Shown: positions 26,142-35,505 of the stretch, one piece after another
Numbering within the stretch: position 1 is the stretch's first letter
Layout of the letters: each line of letters opens with the position of its first letter
Assembly (NCBI GenBank): GCA_036171275.1
Contig: JAVHQT010000015.1
Span: 1 to 64,000, forward strand
DNA: 64,000 nt
Reading direction: 5' to 3'
Source of the DNA: PALSA-1006 sp036171275
Lineage (GTDB): Bacteria > Pseudomonadota > Gammaproteobacteria > Burkholderiales > Gallionellaceae
Program-made: the position numbers and the translations under genes
The notes under the pieces: model-generated
What the model was told of the DNA's origin: nothing
Databases searched by the model: none
What the model saw: the letters and a program-made list of their open reading frames with translations, nothing else

Positions 26142-26198
26142 GTAAAGCGGGTTTTCTTTAAGGTGTGACTTTACTAAACTAATTGATAATTAAAATTA

Positions 26199-27005
26199 AT
26201 GACTGATAACTATGCCGTGATTGGCCACCCGATTTCTCACAGTAAATCTCCCTTAATTCATCGAGCGTTTGCCAAGCAAACCCAGCAAGCGATTTCTTAT
26301 CAGGCGATTGATTCGCCCTTGGACGGCTTTGCCGCCACCATTGAAGGTTTGCGGCTTGATGGATACAAAGGTTGCAACGTGACGGTGCCGTTTAAATTTG
26401 AGGCCTACAAGTTGTGTAAACAAGTGACGGGGCGGGCGCAGGCGGCACAGGCGGTAAACACTTTATTTTTCCGAGACGGCGTGATTTTGGGTGACAACAC
26501 CGACGGCGTTGGCTTGTTGACCGATTTGCAACAAAATTTGCACTGCAATTTGCTGTTTAAAAAAGTGTTGTTGATGGGCGCGGGTGGCGCGGCGCATGGC
26601 GTGGTGTGGCAACTGTTTAATGCGGGCGTAACCTTGGTGATTGCCAATCGTAATCTTGAAAAAGCGCAGCAGATGGCGGCAGAATTTGCGCCTTATGGAA
26701 CGGTTTTTGCCAGTCGTTATGACGATTTATCAGGGAAATCTTTTGATTTGGTCGTCAATGCCACCTCAAGTAGTTTGGCGGATGATTTGCCTCCCTTACC
26801 GGAGAAATTATTTAATTTAGATTCATTGGCCTACGACATGATGTACGGGCAAACCTCACCTTTTTTAAAGTTTGCCGAGGCGCAGGGCGCGGCCAAGTTG
26901 GCGGATGGTTCGGGGATGTTGGTTGAGCAGGCGGCGGAATCTTTTTTTAAATGGCGCAACGTTCGACCTGATACCGCGCCGGTCTTGGAATTATTGCGCC
27001 AATGA
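26199..27005 (+). CDS. aroE: Shikimate dehydrogenase
   Basis: AroE reduces 3-dehydroshikimate with NADPH in aromatic amino acid synthesis. The substrate-binding start YAVIGHPISHSKSPLIH, catalytic Lys in NVTVPFKFEAYKL, NTDGVGL, and the nucleotide site LLMGAGGAAHGV are all present; 268 residues is standard. Its stop overlaps the mtgA start. Confidence 0.96.
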   Translation: MTDNYAVIGHPISHSKSPLIHRAFAKQTQQAISYQAIDSPLDGFAATIEGLRLDGYKGCNVTVPFKFEAYKLCKQVTGRAQAAQAVNTLFFRDGVILGDNTDGVGLLTDLQQNLHCNLLFKKVLLMGAGGAAHGVVWQLFNAGVTLVIANRNLEKAQQMAAEFAPYGTVFASRYDDLSGKSFDLVVNATSSSLADDLPPLPEKLFNLDSLAYDMMYGQTSPFLKFAEAQGAAKLADGSGMLVEQAAESFFKWRNVRPDTAPVLELLRQ

Positions 27006-27700
27006 TGAAAAAAATTGGCGTTTTTTCATATCGTATCCTATTGATTATATTGGTATTTATTTTATTATATCAACTTTGGATAGCGGCGCATATTGCTTGG
27101 TGGATTCACCATAATCCCAGCAGCAGCTCGTTTATGGAAGATCGCTTGGAGTTGATGCAAGAAAAAAATCCGCAAGCACAATTGCAACATCAATGGCTAG
27201 CCTATTCAAAAATTTCTGCGCATTTGAAGCGTGCACTGATTGCGTCGGAAGACGCAAAATTTGTTGATCACGAAGGATTTGATTGGGAGGGTATCCAAAA
27301 AGCGTACGAAAAAAATATGAAGAAAGGCAAAATTGTCGCCGGTGGCTCGACCATTAGTCAGCAGTTGGCGAAAAATTTGTTTTTGTCCACCAAGCGTACG
27401 CCGTGGCGCAAAGGGGAAGAGGTGTTGGTGACGCTGATGCTCGAGGCGATGATGGACAAGCAACGCATTTTTGAAATTTATTTAAATGTGATTGAGTGGG
27501 GGAATGGCGTGTTCGGTGCAGAAGCGGCCGCGCGCCATTATTTTCACGTCGGGGCAGGGCAGTTATCAGCCGCTCAGGCGGCGAAACTCGCAGCGATGGT
27601 GCCGAATCCTCGTTATTATGACAAGCATCGCGAGGCGCGTGGCTTGTTGCGCAAAACAGATATTATTCTGTCGCGCCTGAGCGCGTCGGACATTCCCTAA
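27002..27700 (+). CDS. mtgA: Monofunctional peptidoglycan glycosyltransferase
   Basis: MtgA polymerises lipid II into glycan strands at the inner membrane. It has an N-terminal anchor (ILLIILVFILLYQL) and a GT51 domain: ALIASEDAKFVDHEGFDW with the catalytic Glu, GGSTISQQLAKNLFLS, RKGEEVLVTLMLEAMMDKQRI and EIYLNVIEWGNGVFGAE. The 232 residues match the family. A copy of the 20-base motif lies within the membrane-anchor codons. Confidence 0.96.
   Translation: MMKKIGVFSYRILLIILVFILLYQLWIAAHIAWWIHHNPSSSSFMEDRLELMQEKNPQAQLQHQWLAYSKISAHLKRALIASEDAKFVDHEGFDWEGIQKAYEKNMKKGKIVAGGSTISQQLAKNLFLSTKRTPWRKGEEVLVTLMLEAMMDKQRIFEIYLNVIEWGNGVFGAEAAARHYFHVGAGQLSAAQAAKLAAMVPNPRYYDKHREARGLLRKTDIILSRLSASDIP
27033..27052 (+). 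repeat. Motif copy inside mtgA (read as LLIILV)
   Basis: TTGATTATATTG is exact (27041-27052); the left half is diverged. It encodes part of the hydrophobic anchor and fails the IHF TTR element. Confidence 0.55.
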
Positions 27701-27994
27701 AGTTAAACCTAAGTGTCTAGCTTAGAGTGAGTGGTTGATCTGATCGGTGACTTTCTAAAAACCGTAGTTGATCGCTGCGCAGCGTCCGCAAGCAAATGAA
27801 CCGCACTGACTTGAAAAGTTTACTGTCGCTTAGCCTTGGGTTGCGTTGCCACGCAGCGTATTTTGCGTCCCTCGCATCGCAAGGCGGGCTTATTCCACTC
27901 ATTGAATGGAATGATTTTTCCTCGTCGTTTCGACTTGCTCTGCGCTGGCAGGAACACTACTTTCCTTCCCTTAACTGTCATTTGTAGGTTAACT
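27701..27994. other. 294-base interval before the PAS-like gene
   Basis: Contains a short inverted repeat (CTAAG...CTTAG, 27709-27725), a GC-rich imperfectly repetitive stretch (27770-27900) and an inverted repeat ATTCCA...TGGAAT near 27890-27912. Reading frames here have no recognised similarity or ribosome site. Confidence 0.5.
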
Positions 27995-28525
27995 ATGAGA
28001 TGTGTAGTTGAGTTTTTACTGAATGAACAAAATGAAATTGTTGCGGTTGGCGAACAGTGGGATGCGTTTGCGCTTGAAAATGACGCACCCGAATTAGCCG
28101 GCAATGCGGTGATTGGCAAGCCTTTGTTAGACTATGTTAGCGGCAATGTTACGCGCCGTTTTGTGCACCAATTGTTGCAAACCGTGCGCGCCAATCAACG
28201 AGATTTAACCTTGGATTATCGTTGCGACAGTCCCTTGCAACGCCGTTATATGCGCATGAGTATTCGGCAGTTGAATGGAAATTTACATTTTGAGCATTCT
28301 GTATTAGCCCTTGAAGCACGCAAACGGCCGCTGAAATTTAATAGAGCGCAGCAACGCTCAAAAGATACGAAGATTCGCTGCAGTATGTGTAATTTAGTCC
28401 GCCAAGTCGAGGAATGGCTTGAGCCAGAGTGTGTTTTGCAAGGCGACGCAAGCGGCGAAATGCTGGTCATTTATGGTGTGTGCGAATCGTGTCAGCAAAA
28501 ATTGCAAGCACTGGGGGCAATTTAG
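27995..28525 (+). CDS. PAS-like protein with a C-terminal double-CxxC (zinc-ribbon-like) segment
   Basis: Not recognised as a named protein. ATG 27995 gives 176 residues; longer in-frame starts lie in unlike sequence. Residues ~1-108 look like a PAS fold (MRCVVEFLLNEQNEIVAVGE, GKPLLDYVSGNVTRRFV, LTLDYRCDSPLQRRYMRMSI). Residues ~125-172 hold CSMC and CESC separated by ~38 residues, a plausible zinc site. PAS regions sense small molecules or redox state; the pair could be a redox or metal-linked sensor feeding the adjacent HD-GYP protein, but this is inference from position only. Confidence 0.7.
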   Translation: MRCVVEFLLNEQNEIVAVGEQWDAFALENDAPELAGNAVIGKPLLDYVSGNVTRRFVHQLLQTVRANQRDLTLDYRCDSPLQRRYMRMSIRQLNGNLHFEHSVLALEARKRPLKFNRAQQRSKDTKIRCSMCNLVRQVEEWLEPECVLQGDASGEMLVIYGVCESCQQKLQALGAI

Positions 28526-28619
28526 GGCGTCATTTTCATAACGAAAGTGCGTTTTCATTGCGTGCTTCTTGAACCTAATTTCGTTCTGCCGGCGTTGATT
28601 TTAATTTAAGAAATCTCTT

Positions 28620-28625
28620 TATAAT
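28620..28625 (+). promoter_or_regulatory. Candidate -10 TATAAT upstream of the HD-GYP gene
   Basis: Exact TATAAT with TTGATT at 28595-28600 as a possible -35 (19-base spacer), 54 bases before the start codon. Confidence 0.4.
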
Positions 28626-28679
28626 CAAATTCTAGCGGTATTGTTGTTGCCTTTATTCAAATAATTTGAAAGAGCTGCC

Positions 28680-29912
28680 ATGACCACGTATCAAATCAAT
28701 GTGCACGAAGCCATTTACTCCTTATCGGATGCGCTCGATTTGGTGGGCGTCACGCATATACACCACGGCAAGCGAGTAGCGTATATGGCGGCGGAATGTG
28801 GCAAAAAAGCCGGCTGGCAAGGGCAACAACTGGATGATTTATTTCAAGCGGCGATTTTGCATGACAGCGGCGTGTCGCGCACAGTGGTGCATGAGCATTT
28901 GGCGCAATTTGAATGGGAGTTAGAAGCAGACCATTGCCATCTGGGGGCGACTTTGCTAGCTTCGTGCCCACTGTTGCAGCATTTAGCGCCGATTGTTTTG
29001 CACCACCACACGCACTGGCAAGACCTAGAAAAACTCGATTTACCTGAAGAAGTAAAGCTTCTAGCCAACTGCATTTATATGGTTGACCGTGTCGATGTGC
29101 TGGCCTTAGGCGTGGCCGCCAAACAGCAAGATATTTTGCTGGGCAAAGAAGAAATTCGGCAAAAAATTAAGGCAAAATCTGGGCTCTGGTTTAATCCACA
29201 GCTGGTTGAGGTCTTGATGGACGTTTCCAGCTCGGATGCGTTTTGGTTTGCTTTGGAAGGCGATCATATCAATGGTTATTTGGCGACCTGGTTAGCGCAT
29301 TCGCAAGAAATCGGTATGCCGTTTGCCTCGTTAAAAAGCTTGGTGCAAATTTTTTCGCATATTGTTGATGCGAAAAGCCCGTTTACCAAACAACATTCTG
29401 ATGGTGTCGCGCAACTGGCGCGTTATTTGGGCGAAAAATTTTCTTTGCCCGAAAAACAATGTGAAATGCTGGAGTTGGCTGGCTATTTGCACGATATTGG
29501 CAAACTGCGCGTGCCCGACGAATTGTTGGAAAAAACCGGAAAATTATCGCCCTTGGAAAATATCAGTATGCGGCGTCATAGTTTTGACACCTACAGTATT
29601 CTGAAGAATATCAAGGGCATGGAAGAAGTTGCGCTGTGGGCGGCGCAACACCACGAACGCGTTGATGGCTCGGGTTACCCGTATCAAATAGCCGCAGCTG
29701 CTATTTCTTTTGAAGCGCGCATCGTGGCCGTAGCGGACGTGTTTCAGGCCTTGGCACAAAAACGCCCGTATCGAGATTCGCTCGCACCCGAAGAGATTTT
29801 TGCGATTTTGGAGCAACAAGTCAAAATGGGAAAACTGGATGCGACCATCGTATCGGCGATTCAAGCTGATTTGCAAGGTTGTTGGCGAGTGTCAATGCAA
29901 CTATCTGATTAA
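28680..29912 (+). CDS. Tandem HD / HD-GYP phosphodiesterase, probable c-di-GMP hydrolase
   Basis: 410 residues with two HD-type regions. The first (HHGKRVAYMAAE, then AAILHDSGVS with HD) is HD-like without GYP. The second (KQHSDGVAQLARYLGE, GYLHDIGKLRVPDELLEK, HHERVDGSGYPY) has the complete HD-GYP signature of c-di-GMP phosphodiesterases. No receiver or membrane segment is present, so it is cytosolic and probably regulated by the N-terminal domain or a partner. GAAAGAG precedes ATG 28680. The next gene starts two bases after its stop. Confidence 0.9.
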   Translation: MTTYQINVHEAIYSLSDALDLVGVTHIHHGKRVAYMAAECGKKAGWQGQQLDDLFQAAILHDSGVSRTVVHEHLAQFEWELEADHCHLGATLLASCPLLQHLAPIVLHHHTHWQDLEKLDLPEEVKLLANCIYMVDRVDVLALGVAAKQQDILLGKEEIRQKIKAKSGLWFNPQLVEVLMDVSSSDAFWFALEGDHINGYLATWLAHSQEIGMPFASLKSLVQIFSHIVDAKSPFTKQHSDGVAQLARYLGEKFSLPEKQCEMLELAGYLHDIGKLRVPDELLEKTGKLSPLENISMRRHSFDTYSILKNIKGMEEVALWAAQHHERVDGSGYPYQIAAAAISFEARIVAVADVFQALAQKRPYRDSLAPEEIFAILEQQVKMGKLDATIVSAIQADLQGCWRVSMQLSD

Positions 29913-29913
29913 A

Positions 29914-31848
29914 TTGAATTTTTTATCAGTCCTCAATCGGCAGGGCTTGATTATAGTTTGCCTACTGCTGGTCTTTTTACCCCATGTTGCGCATTTGCCA
30001 GTGTGGGTTAGTGCGCTGACTTTATTATTGTTATTCTGGCGAACTGACCTGTTGCGCCGCCGTGCAAACTTACCCTCGCGCCGGCTTTTATGGATGCTGA
30101 CGCTGGGCTGTATTGCCGCTTTGTTGCTTGATTTTCACACTTTATTTGGGCGCGAAGTGGGGGTGGCGTTTTTAACGTTACTCAGTGCGCTTAAATTGTT
30201 GGAAACCCGCAGCCTACGCGATGTTATCTTATTGATTTACCTCAGTTTTTTTATTTGCCTTACTCATTTTTTTTATTCGCAAACACTGTGGAGTGCGGCT
30301 TATAACCTATTGATTATATTGGCTTTAATGGCAACTTGGTTGAATTATCAAGCCGATTCGCTCACCTTGAAACTGAGTTTGCAAATGGCAGGCAAAATAA
30401 TCTTACAAGCCATTCCGCTTGCCTTGATTATTTTTATTTTATTTCCGCGCATTCAAGGGCCTTTGTGGGGTTTGCCGCAAGATGCTTATGGCAGTAGCGG
30501 ACTGTCTGATTCGATGACACCGGGCAGCCTGAGTAAACTTTTCTTATCGGATGCGGTGGCGTTTCGGGCCAGTTTTGCGGGAAATGTGCCGCAGCAAAAT
30601 CAGCTGTATTGGCGCGGCCCAGTGTTGTGGGATTTTGACGGACGCACGTGGACTCGTGGTCAAGAAATAGCGACTGCGCAAGCACTGGTCTTGTCTGACC
30701 ATTTTTTCAGTTATCAAATTACATTAGAACCGCACAACAAACGCTGGTTATTTGCGCTCGATATGCCGCTTGCAGTCAGTACCGTCAGCCAACAAACCGC
30801 AGATTTGCAGTTACTCAGCCCTCAGCCCATCGTGACGCGCTTACGTTATCAAGTTCGCTCTGCCTTACGCTATCGGACGGCCGAATCCGAACCGCAACTC
30901 GCCCGCGCCTTGGCGTTGCCGGACGGTTTTAATCCGCAAAGCCGACAATTAGCTGCCGGTTGGCGAGCGCAAAATTTAAGCGATGCCGCCGTGGTTAGCA
31001 GCGCGTTACGTTTATTTAGTCAGCAAAATTTTGTTTATACCTTGACGCCACCTGAGCTGGGAAAACATGGGGTGGATGATTTTTTATTTAACACACGCCA
31101 AGGTTTTTGCGAACATTACGCCGCGAGCTTTGTGTTTTTAATGCGTGCCGCCGGCATCCCCGCACGTGTGGTCACCGGCTATCAAGGTGGTGAATGGAAT
31201 GCGCTCGGTGGCTATTTTATCTTGCGTCAAGCCGATGCACATGCTTGGGCGGAAGTGTGGTCGGCGGCACAAGGCTGGCAGCGCATCGACCCGACTGCTG
31301 CCATCGCGCCTAGCCGCATTGAAGCTGGCTTACGTGCCGCTTTGCCGAATAGCGAGGCATTCCCTTTTTTCTCACGCACGCAAGCCCCTTGGTTGTCGTA
31401 CTGGCGACTGAAATTTGATGTGATAAATTATCAATGGAATCAATGGGTTATAAATTTTGATACCGAGCGGCAATTCGCTTTTCTGACGCATTTAGGCATG
31501 AAAGAGGTCTCATGGCAAACAATGCTAACCGTTTTGTTCGTCGCGCTGTCACTCACGCTGGGTATCGTCAGTTTTGTGCTATTGCGACGCCCAAAACGCG
31601 CCCCGCTCGAGCAGGTGCAAGGCGCCTATCTGCGTTTTTGCGCTAAACTCGCCAACGTCGGTTTGCCACGTGCCGCCCACGAAGGTGCAGTTGATTTTGC
31701 CAAACGCATTGCAAGTTGCAAACCAGAATATGCGGCGCTGATGCAACGACTCACCTCGGAATATACCGCTTTGCGCTACGAGCCTGCCCCCAATCCAGCA
31801 CGCCTGAAGGCTTTTGTGCAGGCGGTTAAACAATTTAAAGTACACTAA
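29914..31848 (+). CDS. TgpA-like membrane transglutaminase-domain protein
   Basis: The protein (644 residues from TTG 29914) has about five N-terminal membrane helices, a periplasmic transglutaminase-core domain with the Cys-His-Asp triad C399 (QGFCEHYAASF), H443 (ADAHAWAEVW) and D459 (RIDPT), one C-terminal membrane helix (~535-560) and a DUF4129-like cytoplasmic tail. This is the layout of Pseudomonas TgpA, essential there, whose substrate is unknown. The start is uncertain: TTG 29914 is two bases past the HD-GYP stop with no clear ribosome site, and a longer frame runs back inside that gene. Confidence 0.85.
   Translation: MNFLSVLNRQGLIIVCLLLVFLPHVAHLPVWVSALTLLLLFWRTDLLRRRANLPSRRLLWMLTLGCIAALLLDFHTLFGREVGVAFLTLLSALKLLETRSLRDVILLIYLSFFICLTHFFYSQTLWSAAYNLLIILALMATWLNYQADSLTLKLSLQMAGKIILQAIPLALIIFILFPRIQGPLWGLPQDAYGSSGLSDSMTPGSLSKLFLSDAVAFRASFAGNVPQQNQLYWRGPVLWDFDGRTWTRGQEIATAQALVLSDHFFSYQITLEPHNKRWLFALDMPLAVSTVSQQTADLQLLSPQPIVTRLRYQVRSALRYRTAESEPQLARALALPDGFNPQSRQLAAGWRAQNLSDAAVVSSALRLFSQQNFVYTLTPPELGKHGVDDFLFNTRQGFCEHYAASFVFLMRAAGIPARVVTGYQGGEWNALGGYFILRQADAHAWAEVWSAAQGWQRIDPTAAIAPSRIEAGLRAALPNSEAFPFFSRTQAPWLSYWRLKFDVINYQWNQWVINFDTERQFAFLTHLGMKEVSWQTMLTVLFVALSLTLGIVSFVLLRRPKRAPLEQVQGAYLRFCAKLANVGLPRAAHEGAVDFAKRIASCKPEYAALMQRLTSEYTALRYEPAPNPARLKAFVQAVKQFKVH
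30302..30321 (+). repeat. Motif copy inside the tgpA-like gene (read as LLIILA)
   Basis: ATAACCTATTGATTATATTG; the right 13 bases are exact. It lies in a membrane-helix coding stretch and fits the IHF consensus on the reverse strand. Confidence 0.6.
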
Positions 31849-31991
31849 TCAAACCATGTTTAAAGACGCGCCTAGGTCAATCCTTCTTTAATGTCCAATC
31901 CCGCAATTATTCCTTGCCTATCGTAGCGACATTTTGCACAATCGAGATAGCAAAAATTTTGCGCTAAACTCAATAACAACAAGAGAAAGTA

Positions 31992-34679
31992 ATGCCTAAA
32001 ATCAACGTTAAAAAGTTTTTGCTGGTCTGCGCCATTATGATTAGCATTGGTGTGGTGGCGTGGCTCTACACCAGCCGACAGTACACCATTAGCGACCAGC
32101 TTTTATTAGCGAGACAGCGATATTTAGAGTTTTCACTCATTACTTTTTTGGGGATTGGTTTTGTTCTGTTCAATCTGGGTCTTTACAGCTATTTGCGAAC
32201 CATTCGCAGTGCGCGCAATGCGCTATTGAATGCAAATGAATCGCTGAATGAAACCTTAAAAGAGCTGCGTTATCAAAAGTTTGCCATTGATCAACACGCC
32301 ATTTTTGCCATCACCGATTTGCAAGGGACAATTACTTACGTCAATGATAAGTTTTGTGAAATAAGTGGTTATTCTGCACAAGAATTGATTGGGCAGAATC
32401 ACCGGCTTTTAAATTCCGGTACGCATGAGACCGCCTTTTTTGCCAATTTGTATCAAACCATTCGAAGCGGCAAAGTTTGGCAGGGCGAAATTTGCAATCG
32501 GGCTAAAAACGGTGCGTTTTATTGGGTGATGACGACTATTGTGCCATTCTTGGATGAAAAGCAAAATCCTTTGCGTTATGTGGCAATTCGCACCGATATC
32601 ACCCAATGGCACCTTGCTCAGGCGGAGCTGGAATATCGGCAAAGTCTCTTGAATGAAGCTCAGCAGCTCGGTCAAGTCGGCAGTTGGGAACTCAATCCCG
32701 TCAGTGGTGAGTTGCGATGGTCAGATTATGTTTATGTGCTGTTTGAGCTTGATCCGCAGCATTTTTTGCCTAGCCAGGAAAACTTCCTCAACGTTATTCA
32801 TCCTGACGATCGAGAATTCGTCAATGAAGCTTATTTGCACTCTTTGCGTGATCAACTCCCTTATGATGTTCAGCACCGTTTATTGCTTAGCGATGGGCGG
32901 ATTAAGTGGGTGCATGAACGCTGCACCAGCTTTTTTGATCCAGTGGGCAATCCGTTGCGCTCGGTGGGCACGGTTCAAGATATTACCTTTCAAAAGCAAA
33001 TCGAAAATCAGCAGCGCATCGCCGCCATTGCCTTTGAAACCCATGAGGGCATTATGATTACCGATGCCAATGCAAACATTATTCGGGTCAATCATGCCTT
33101 TGAAGAAATTACCGGCTATTTATCAGAAGAGGTGCTAGGAAAAAATCCAAAAATCCTCAGTTCTGGTCGCCATGGCAAAGCGTTTTATAAACAGATGTGG
33201 TCTGATTTATTGCACCAAGGCAGGTGGAACGGCGAGATTATGGATAGGCGCAAAAATGGCGACGTTTATCCTAAATTTTTAAGCATTAGTGCTGTACGAA
33301 ACAACGCCGGTCAAACCACCGAGTATGTCGCTATTTTCAATGACATTACCCTGCGTAAAAAAGCGGAAGAAGAAATTCGTAACCTGGCTTTTTACGATGC
33401 GCTCACCAACTTGCCCAATCGACGATTGCTACTCGATCGTCTTGGCGCGGCCTTATTTTCGGCCGTGCGCAGTCATGAATACAGCGCCCTGCTGTTTTTG
33501 GATTTGGATCGCTTTAAAGCACTGAACGATACGTTGGGGCACAATTATGGTGACTTGCTGCTGATCGAAGTGGCGCAACGCTTGCAAGCTTGTGTGCGTG
33601 AGGCTGATACCGTGGCGCGCTTAGGCGGCGATGAGTTCGTGGTGTTAATTGAAAAGGTTGACGCAGAGGCAGCGCATGCTTCCCAAAAAGTGGCGCTGAT
33701 TGCTGAAAAAATTCGCAGCGCCTTGGCGAATCCTTATTTACTTAGACAAGTTGAGTATCATTGCTCACCGAGTATTGGTGTGACGCTGTTTTGTGGCGAC
33801 GACCATTCGGCGAATGAGGTTTTGAAACACGCCGATATGGCCATGTACCAAGCCAAAGAATCGGGGCGCAATGCGGTGCGTTTTTTTGATCCGGCGATGC
33901 AGTTGGCGGTTGAAACGCGCGCGGCACTTGAGGCGGACTTACGCCGTGCTTTACCGGAGCAGCAATTCCATTTGTATTACCAAATACAAGTTGATGATCA
34001 GCAGCAAGCCTTGGGCGCGGAAGCGCTGATTCGCTGGTTGCATCCGGTGCGTGGCATGGTCTCCCCCGCTGAGTTTATTCCCATCGCAGAAGAGAATTCG
34101 CTGATCCTTGAGGTGGGTGATTGGGTCATCGAAACCGCCTGTCAGCAGCTGGAAATATGGGCAAAAAACCCAGCCAGTGCCAACCTCGTCTTGGCGGTCA
34201 ACGTCAGCGCTAAGCAATTTAGACAAGTCGATTTTGTCGATAAAGTTGCACGTTTAATGCAAACTTACCACGTCGATCCCACCCGTTTAAAGCTAGAACT
34301 GACCGAAAGTGTAGTGCTGAACGACGTGTCCGGCGTGATCAGCAAAATGCACGCCTTGCGAGCGTTAAAGGTGCATTTATCGTTAGATGATTTTGGTACC
34401 GGCTATTCTTCGTTGGCGTATCTGAAGCAATTGCCCTTGGATCAAATTAAAATCGATCAAAGCTTTGTGCGCGACATTGTTTCCGATCCCAATGACGCGG
34501 TACTGGTTAAAACAATTATTGATATGGCGAAGAATTTCGGCTTGGATGTGATTGCCGAAGGCGTTGAAACGCAAGAACAATTAGCTTTTTTAAAGCGCAA
34601 TGGCTGCCTCGCTTATCAAGGTTATTTGTTCAGTAAACCTGTGCCCCTAGAATCTTTTTTGAAAATCATAAGTGATTGA
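31992..34679 (+). CDS. Membrane PAS-PAS-PAS-GGDEF-EAL c-di-GMP enzyme
   Basis: 895 residues. Two N-terminal membrane segments (~8-26 and ~48-68), then three PAS regions (~90-200, ~215-330, ~340-450; the first and third with typical ITYVNDKFCEISGYS / IIRVNHAFEEITGYL), a GGDEF domain with intact LGGDEF at 544-549, and an EAL domain with EAL at 677-679 followed by DDFGTGYSSLAYLKQLP. Both catalytic motifs look intact, so it could make or break c-di-GMP, with the PAS regions choosing. AGAGAAAG precedes ATG 31992. It is a single-gene unit. Confidence 0.93.
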   Translation: MPKINVKKFLLVCAIMISIGVVAWLYTSRQYTISDQLLLARQRYLEFSLITFLGIGFVLFNLGLYSYLRTIRSARNALLNANESLNETLKELRYQKFAIDQHAIFAITDLQGTITYVNDKFCEISGYSAQELIGQNHRLLNSGTHETAFFANLYQTIRSGKVWQGEICNRAKNGAFYWVMTTIVPFLDEKQNPLRYVAIRTDITQWHLAQAELEYRQSLLNEAQQLGQVGSWELNPVSGELRWSDYVYVLFELDPQHFLPSQENFLNVIHPDDREFVNEAYLHSLRDQLPYDVQHRLLLSDGRIKWVHERCTSFFDPVGNPLRSVGTVQDITFQKQIENQQRIAAIAFETHEGIMITDANANIIRVNHAFEEITGYLSEEVLGKNPKILSSGRHGKAFYKQMWSDLLHQGRWNGEIMDRRKNGDVYPKFLSISAVRNNAGQTTEYVAIFNDITLRKKAEEEIRNLAFYDALTNLPNRRLLLDRLGAALFSAVRSHEYSALLFLDLDRFKALNDTLGHNYGDLLLIEVAQRLQACVREADTVARLGGDEFVVLIEKVDAEAAHASQKVALIAEKIRSALANPYLLRQVEYHCSPSIGVTLFCGDDHSANEVLKHADMAMYQAKESGRNAVRFFDPAMQLAVETRAALEADLRRALPEQQFHLYYQIQVDDQQQALGAEALIRWLHPVRGMVSPAEFIPIAEENSLILEVGDWVIETACQQLEIWAKNPASANLVLAVNVSAKQFRQVDFVDKVARLMQTYHVDPTRLKLELTESVVLNDVSGVISKMHALRALKVHLSLDDFGTGYSSLAYLKQLPLDQIKIDQSFVRDIVSDPNDAVLVKTIIDMAKNFGLDVIAEGVETQEQLAFLKRNGCLAYQGYLFSKPVPLESFLKIISD

Positions 34680-34687
34680 TTATAAAC
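34668..34687 (+). repeat. Motif copy at the end of the GGDEF-EAL gene
   Basis: ATAAGTGATTGATTATAAAC overlaps the stop codon (34677-34679). The reverse strand fits the IHF consensus; the right end is diverged. Confidence 0.5.
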
Positions 34688-34764
34688 AGTTTTTTGTTAT
34701 GAGTATTTTTTAGGCGCAAAAGGGGCTTAAATCAATCTGCATTGCTCACTCAGCAGCATGGCGA

Positions 34765-34796
34765 CGCTTTTCGACAGTCTCAGGGTGAACGAGTGA
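34765..34796. repeat. Degenerate CTCAGGGTGAACG palindromic-repeat fragment
   Basis: GCTTTTCGACAGTCTCAGGG followed by TGAACGAG is a half-copy of the intergenic palindromic family. It lies in the 154-base gap between the GGDEF-EAL gene and queC. Confidence 0.45.
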
Positions 34797-34833
34797 ATAA
34801 GTCAGTTTCTCCCTAGCGGTTTCGGTTGATTTT

Positions 34834-35505
34834 TTAGGCTTTATACCGCGTCGGGTCTGCAATGCCAGCGGCCGTAAAGCCATCATGCCGCAAGCGACAC
34901 GAATCACACACGCCACACGCTTGCCCGATTTCATCTGCCTGATAACAAGAAACGGTGTCCTCAAAACGAACGCCCAAGGCAGTACCATGTTGAATAATTT
35001 CAGCTTTGCTTAGGTGTAACAACGGCGCGTGCAGTGTTAAGGGATGACCTTCTACTGCGGCCTTGGTTGCTAAATTGGCCATTTTTTCAAACGCGCTGAC
35101 AAACTCAGGTCGGCAATCGGGATAGCCTGAATAATCGACCGCATTCACGCCAAAGAAAATATCTTGGGCTTGCAACACTTCCGCCCACGCCAATGCCAGC
35201 GACAACATGATGGTATTGCGGGCAGGAACGTAGGTTAGCGGAATGCCGCTACTCGGCAATTCGGGTACAGCGAGTTTGTCGTCGGTGAGGGCGGAGCCGC
35301 CAAACGCAGTTAAGTCCACTTTAATCACGCGATGCTCGGCGGCAGCTAAATTTTTCGCCATACGTTGTGCGGCGATTAATTCCGCCGCATGCCGTTGCCC
35401 GTAATCAACGCTGAGTGCAAAACAGTTAAATCTTTGCTGCTTAGCCATCGCCAGTACGGTGGCGGAATCGAGTCCCCCCGATAATAAAATAACGGCGTTT
35501 TTCAT
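34834..35505 (-). CDS. queC: 7-cyano-7-deazaguanine synthase
   Basis: QueC makes preQ0 from 7-carboxy-7-deazaguanine using ATP and ammonia, on the route to queuosine. The PP-loop SGGLDSATV sits near the N-terminus and the zinc cysteines near the C-terminus (CGVCDSCRLRHDGF). ATG 35505 overlaps the queE stop as ATGA and gives 223 residues. It is the last gene of the tol-pal-cpoB-queE-queC run. Confidence 0.95.
   Translation of the reverse strand: MKNAVILLSGGLDSATVLAMAKQQRFNCFALSVDYGQRHAAELIAAQRMAKNLAAAEHRVIKVDLTAFGGSALTDDKLAVPELPSSGIPLTYVPARNTIMLSLALAWAEVLQAQDIFFGVNAVDYSGYPDCRPEFVSAFEKMANLATKAAVEGHPLTLHAPLLHLSKAEIIQHGTALGVRFEDTVSCYQADEIGQACGVCDSCRLRHDGFTAAGIADPTRYKA

Noticed and set aside
27796..27987. 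63-codon frame upstream of the PAS-like gene
   Set aside because: No ribosome site, no recognised similarity, and it lies in a repetitive GC-rich stretch.
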